Program-made: the position numbers and the translations under genes
Shown here: positions 14,127-15,924 of the stretch, piece by piece
Layout: every line of letters begins with the position of its first letter
Position numbering within the stretch: position 1 is the first letter of the stretch
Assembly (NCBI GenBank): GCA_964398955.1
Contig: CAYNOZ010000034.1
Span: 1 to 15,924 of the forward strand
Origin: CAYNOZ01 sp964398955
Lineage (GTDB): Archaea > Methanobacteriota_B > Thermococci > Thermococcales > CAYNOZ01
Length of the DNA: 15,924 nt
Reading direction: 5' to 3'
Notes under the pieces: generated by a model
Databases searched by the model: none
Told to the model about the DNA's origin: nothing
The model's input: only the letters and a program-made list of their open reading frames with translations

Positions 14127-14159
14127 ATAATTCACCTCCACATTGGATAGGATCCACTC

Positions 14160-14171
14160 CCTTATAAAAGT
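14160..14171 (-). promoter_or_regulatory. TATA box of the histone gene
   Basis: On the minus strand this reads ACTTTTATAAGG, near the archaeal consensus. A start site about 26 nt on, near 14140, leaves a short leader that just includes the GGAGGTGA ribosome binding site. Confidence 0.65.
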
Positions 14172-14349
14172 TATGGAATTAGGGCCATAATATTAAGGTT
14201 TTTCTACCCATCTTAAAGATAAGACCTAAAAAAAACCCATAAAACCCTTATCGAGATCAGGAATCCTAATCGAAATACCGGACCAACATACTAATTTTTC
14301 TCAATAATTGTTAGTTCAAATTAATATAGTCAAGAATTATAGTTCAAAA

Positions 14350-14529
14350 ATGGTTAGGCCTCAAGGTGGTTGGATTTCTAACAACACAGATTGGAATAAA
14401 ACAATGTATGAAGACTTTGAAAATTTGAAGATAAACCTGCTTAATAATCGATGGAATTTCTTTAAAAACCCCTTATTCTCAAATATTCAGGAAAATATAG
14501 ATGGATTCATTTCTAAATTTAAGGGTTAG
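14350..14529 (+). CDS. Small hypothetical protein
   Basis: A possible 59-residue protein that I do not recognise. It is rich in Asn, Trp, Phe and Lys, has three Trp residues and no Cys, membrane helix or catalytic motif. The ATG at 14350 lies about 25 nt after a TATA-like ATTAATATAG (14320-14329), which suits a leaderless message; a TTG at 14308 would add 14 residues upstream. There is no ribosome binding site for either. It ends about 50 nt before the transposon boundary, so it is not cut by the element. It could be a remnant or a chance reading frame. Confidence 0.35.
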   Translation: MVRPQGGWISNNTDWNKTMYEDFENLKINLLNNRWNFFKNPLFSNIQENIDGFISKFKG

Positions 14530-14580
14530 AATAGGGAGGATTTACTTATATTTGGAATTCCTAAAAATAAGGGATTTATA

Positions 14581-14720
14581 GTCAACTACCCCGCCCTTAA
14601 GGACGGGGCTTGCCTGCGGACTAAAACCAACTTGCTATACAGAGGTTGGATTCAATGTCCCAGACTTAAGAGCCAGTTGACCGTGGCTCAACCCATCGGA
14701 ACTTTTGTCCGATGGTAAAG
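14581..14720 (-). ncRNA. Candidate omega (re)RNA at the tnpB 3' end
   Basis: TnpB proteins of this family use a guide RNA made from the 3' end of tnpB and the adjoining transposon end. Here the stretch from the last codons of tnpB to the hairpin at 14589-14608 is short and structured: it also has a GGTTGG/CCAACC pairing (14644-14649 with 14626-14631 on the minus strand is ACCAAC/GTTGG-like). The guide would be read from 14580 downward, outside the element. The 5' limit at 14720 is a guess. Confidence 0.4.
14589..14608 (-). repeat. Transposon 3'-end hairpin
   Basis: CCCCG (14589-14593) pairs with CGGGG (14604-14608), and the inner CCTTAAGG (14595-14602) continues the stem past one mismatch. 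It sits about 26 nt after the tnpB stop, as expected for the recognition hairpin of an IS200/IS605 right end and for the end of the guide-RNA scaffold. Confidence 0.7.
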
Positions 14721-15819
14721 TCCTAAGCCCTATGTTCTTAGCTGCGTTGTAATCTGCGTTGACCTCATAACCACATTCTTTACACTTGAACTCATTACCT
14801 TTTCTATTCTTTTTCTCTGTGTGACCACATCTACTACAAGTCTGAGAGGTGTATTCACTTTCCACTCTTTTCACTTCAATTCCTTTCTCTTTTGCCTTAT
14901 ACTCCGTAAACTTCTGTAACCTCTCAAAACCCCAAGAGTGCAACTGTCTTTCCAATCTTGAGTTGAATTTCTCATCTTTATCTCTAATTTCATTAAGGTC
15001 TTCAAATGCTATTATGTTACAATTATGTTCTTCGGCTTCTTCAACCAGTTTCCGTGAGATGTTGTGGAGTTTGTTCTCGGTATAGCGGTTTTCCCTACCT
15101 GCCATATCTCTTAGAGTTTTCATGGTGGATTGGGTGTCTTTACCTTGCAAACTCCTCCTCACACGGAAGAAGTGGTTCTTCTGCCAACGCATATCTTTAC
15201 CTAAAAACTTGCCTGTGCTTGTGACTGCAATATTCTTTAAACCTAAATCCACCCCTAAGATATTGCCCTCATTCTTATACAGTACAGGTTTTCTTATAGT
15301 AATATGTAGATAGAACTCATCTTTATCCTGTTCATAATTAAGTGTACAGCTACGGGACTCATAGTTTTTGTCATCTAAGTGCTTCTTCTGATACTCTCCA
15401 AGAATATACTCAGCTTCTATTCTTCCATCTATAGTTGAGAGGGTACAATATCTATCTTTAATCGTTGCACTTCTCTTATCGTAGAGAATAGAGGTATATT
15501 CATCAAATTCTGGTTTTGACGCTTTTTTACCATTGCTCCAATCTTGTACAACTCCTTCAATTGCCTCCGCTGCTCTGTTTCTTGCTGCACACACAAGATT
15601 AGCTGTTAAATTTAGTTCATCCTTAGTATCTCTATATGTTTCTTCGTGTAACTCCATCTTGTTGTAGTTCTTGTCGCCGTTCTCACTCCATCCAGCTTCC
15701 ACTACCCTGTTACATGCTTCATTAAACTGTCTAAAAGTCTCTAGTAACTTATCTTTGTCGTCTTCCTTCACATCCAGTTTAACTCTTACTGTTTTCTCGA
15801 GGTGGTTTGACATATTCAT
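14635..15819 (-). CDS. tnpB: TnpB, RNA-guided DNA endonuclease of an IS200/IS605 element
   Basis: A 394-residue TnpB (OrfB), the ancestor group of Cas12. In transposons it cuts DNA next to a short motif as directed by a guide RNA, which favours keeping the element. The RuvC residues are all present: D191 in GVDLGLKNIA, E273 in AFEDLNEI and D356 in NADYNAAKNI. The zinc finger between them is intact (C328, C331, C346, C349). The N-terminal half carries the family features YDKRSATI and the Lys/Arg-rich bridging region, and the C-terminus ends with the common ALKSGTLN. There is no frameshift or stop. The ATG at 15819 has no binding site but lies 25 nt from a TATA box, so a leaderless message is likely; a second ATG lies two codons on. 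Confidence 0.95.
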   Translation of the reverse strand: MNMSNHLEKTVRVKLDVKEDDKDKLLETFRQFNEACNRVVEAGWSENGDKNYNKMELHEETYRDTKDELNLTANLVCAARNRAAEAIEGVVQDWSNGKKASKPEFDEYTSILYDKRSATIKDRYCTLSTIDGRIEAEYILGEYQKKHLDDKNYESRSCTLNYEQDKDEFYLHITIRKPVLYKNEGNILGVDLGLKNIAVTSTGKFLGKDMRWQKNHFFRVRRSLQGKDTQSTMKTLRDMAGRENRYTENKLHNISRKLVEEAEEHNCNIIAFEDLNEIRDKDEKFNSRLERQLHSWGFERLQKFTEYKAKEKGIEVKRVESEYTSQTCSRCGHTEKKNRKGNEFKCKECGYEVNADYNAAKNIGLRTLPSDKSSDGLSHGQLALKSGTLNPTSV

Positions 15820-15837
15820 ATATATGTGAGTGGCATG

Positions 15838-15848
15838 GTATTTAAATG
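15838..15848 (-). promoter_or_regulatory. TATA box of tnpB
   Basis: On the minus strand this reads ACATTTAAATACC around 15838-15850, centred 25 nt before the ATG at 15819. That spacing puts the transcription start at or next to the start codon. Confidence 0.5.
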
Positions 15849-15868
15849 TTTAGATATATTGTTTAGAC

Positions 15869-15912
15869 GTCGGCTTTCCTCCCCAACCTGAAGGACGGGA
15901 TCTCCAACCGAC
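15869..15912 (-). repeat. Transposon 5'-end imperfect hairpin
   Basis: GTCGG (15869-15873) and CCGAC (15908-15912) close an outer stem. Inside, on the minus strand, CCCGTCC-TTCA-GGTTGGG folds with one mismatch and one wobble. The core CCCGTCCTT matches the 3'-end hairpin, supporting a matched pair of ends about 1.3 kb apart. Confidence 0.6.
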
Positions 15913-15924
15913 TGATAAGATGAA

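Larger units (their letters stand above)
14581..15912 (-). mobile_element. tnpB-only IS200/IS605-family element (IS1341-like)
   Basis: One tnpB gene lies between two hairpin ends that share the core CCCGTCCTT on the minus strand: 14589-14608 on the 3' side and about 15869-15912 on the 5' side. No tnpA transposase gene fits between the 5' hairpin and tnpB, so it would need TnpA supplied from elsewhere. The 3' boundary is placed after the TTGAC-type sequence (14585-14581 on the minus strand), by analogy with family ends. The 5' boundary is uncertain, since only 12 bases remain in the window. The element looks somewhat richer in GC than its surroundings, and the protein resembles haloarchaeal TnpB, so it was probably acquired by transfer. 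Confidence 0.75.

Noticed and set aside
13816..14130. + strand reading frame spanning the hel308 end and the histone gene
   Set aside because: Antisense to the whole histone gene, which has clear family motifs, a TATA box and a strong ribosome binding site.
14172..14307. Weak pairings upstream of the histone gene, such as GGTTTTT with AAAAACC and ATCTTAAAGAT
   Set aside because: Low-complexity A/T runs with a long loop; no placement that suggests a function.
14849..15313. Three + strand reading frames inside tnpB
   Set aside because: Antisense to the RuvC region of TnpB; no binding sites or recognisable domains.
14635..15819. A Cas12-type CRISPR effector
   Set aside because: The protein has the size and layout of TnpB, sits between transposon ends, and no CRISPR repeats or other cas genes occur in the window.

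Overview
This window comes from a low-GC archaeon. The evidence is a two-subunit archaeal/eukaryotic-type primase, ABCE1/RLI1, an archaeal histone, Hel308, an archaeal TrmI-type tRNA methyltransferase, a CTP-dependent riboflavin kinase with an HTH domain, TATA-box promoters and GGTGA-type ribosome binding sites. A HypA nickel chaperone implies a NiFe enzyme, most likely a hydrogenase. The proteins are rich in both Lys and Glu/Asp, and the transposon protein resembles haloarchaeal relatives. A euryarchaeal methanogen or salt-adapted relative, for example of the Methanonatronarchaeia, would fit. That placement is inference only.

Layout. Positions 110-620 (+): a divergent LSm-like protein followed by a small acidic helical protein. 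Positions 647-5478 (-): a tightly packed five-gene operon, read from the right as a three-helix membrane protein, ribose-5-phosphate isomerase (rpiA), ABCE1/RLI1, primase large subunit (priL) and primase small subunit (priS). A 7+7 bp inverted repeat lies between its TATA box and first start codon. Positions 5594-7033 (+): RNA ligase RtcB, convergent with a HTH-riboflavin kinase (7120-7761, -). Positions 7866-8184 (-): three tRNA genes, Ser(TGA), Val(TAC) and Leu(TAG). Positions 8185-8582 hold no gene but several short palindromes. Positions 8583-9017 (-): an Lrp/AsnC regulator whose ribosome binding site sits inside a perfect 10+10 bp inverted repeat. Positions 9252-13847 (+): uridine phosphorylase, a stand-alone RAM (Lrp ligand-binding) domain, HypA, TrmI and Hel308. 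Positions 13920-14126 (-): an archaeal histone. Positions 14581-15912 (-): a tnpB-only IS200/IS605-family element with hairpin ends.

How the genes work together. The window is mostly information-processing housekeeping: primer synthesis (PriS/PriL), ribosome recycling (ABCE1), tRNA maturation (RtcB, TrmI), fork repair (Hel308, ending in a PCNA-binding-type motif) and chromatin (histone). Nucleotide and cofactor supply genes (rpiA, udp, ribK) sit among them. The accessory part is the TnpB element at the right end. It keeps its RuvC catalytic residues and zinc finger, so it may encode a working RNA-guided nuclease. The most useful second looks are the lrp inverted repeat, the operon operator candidate, the Hel308 PIP box, the TnpB guide-RNA end, and the shift in codon choice inside rtcB and hel308.
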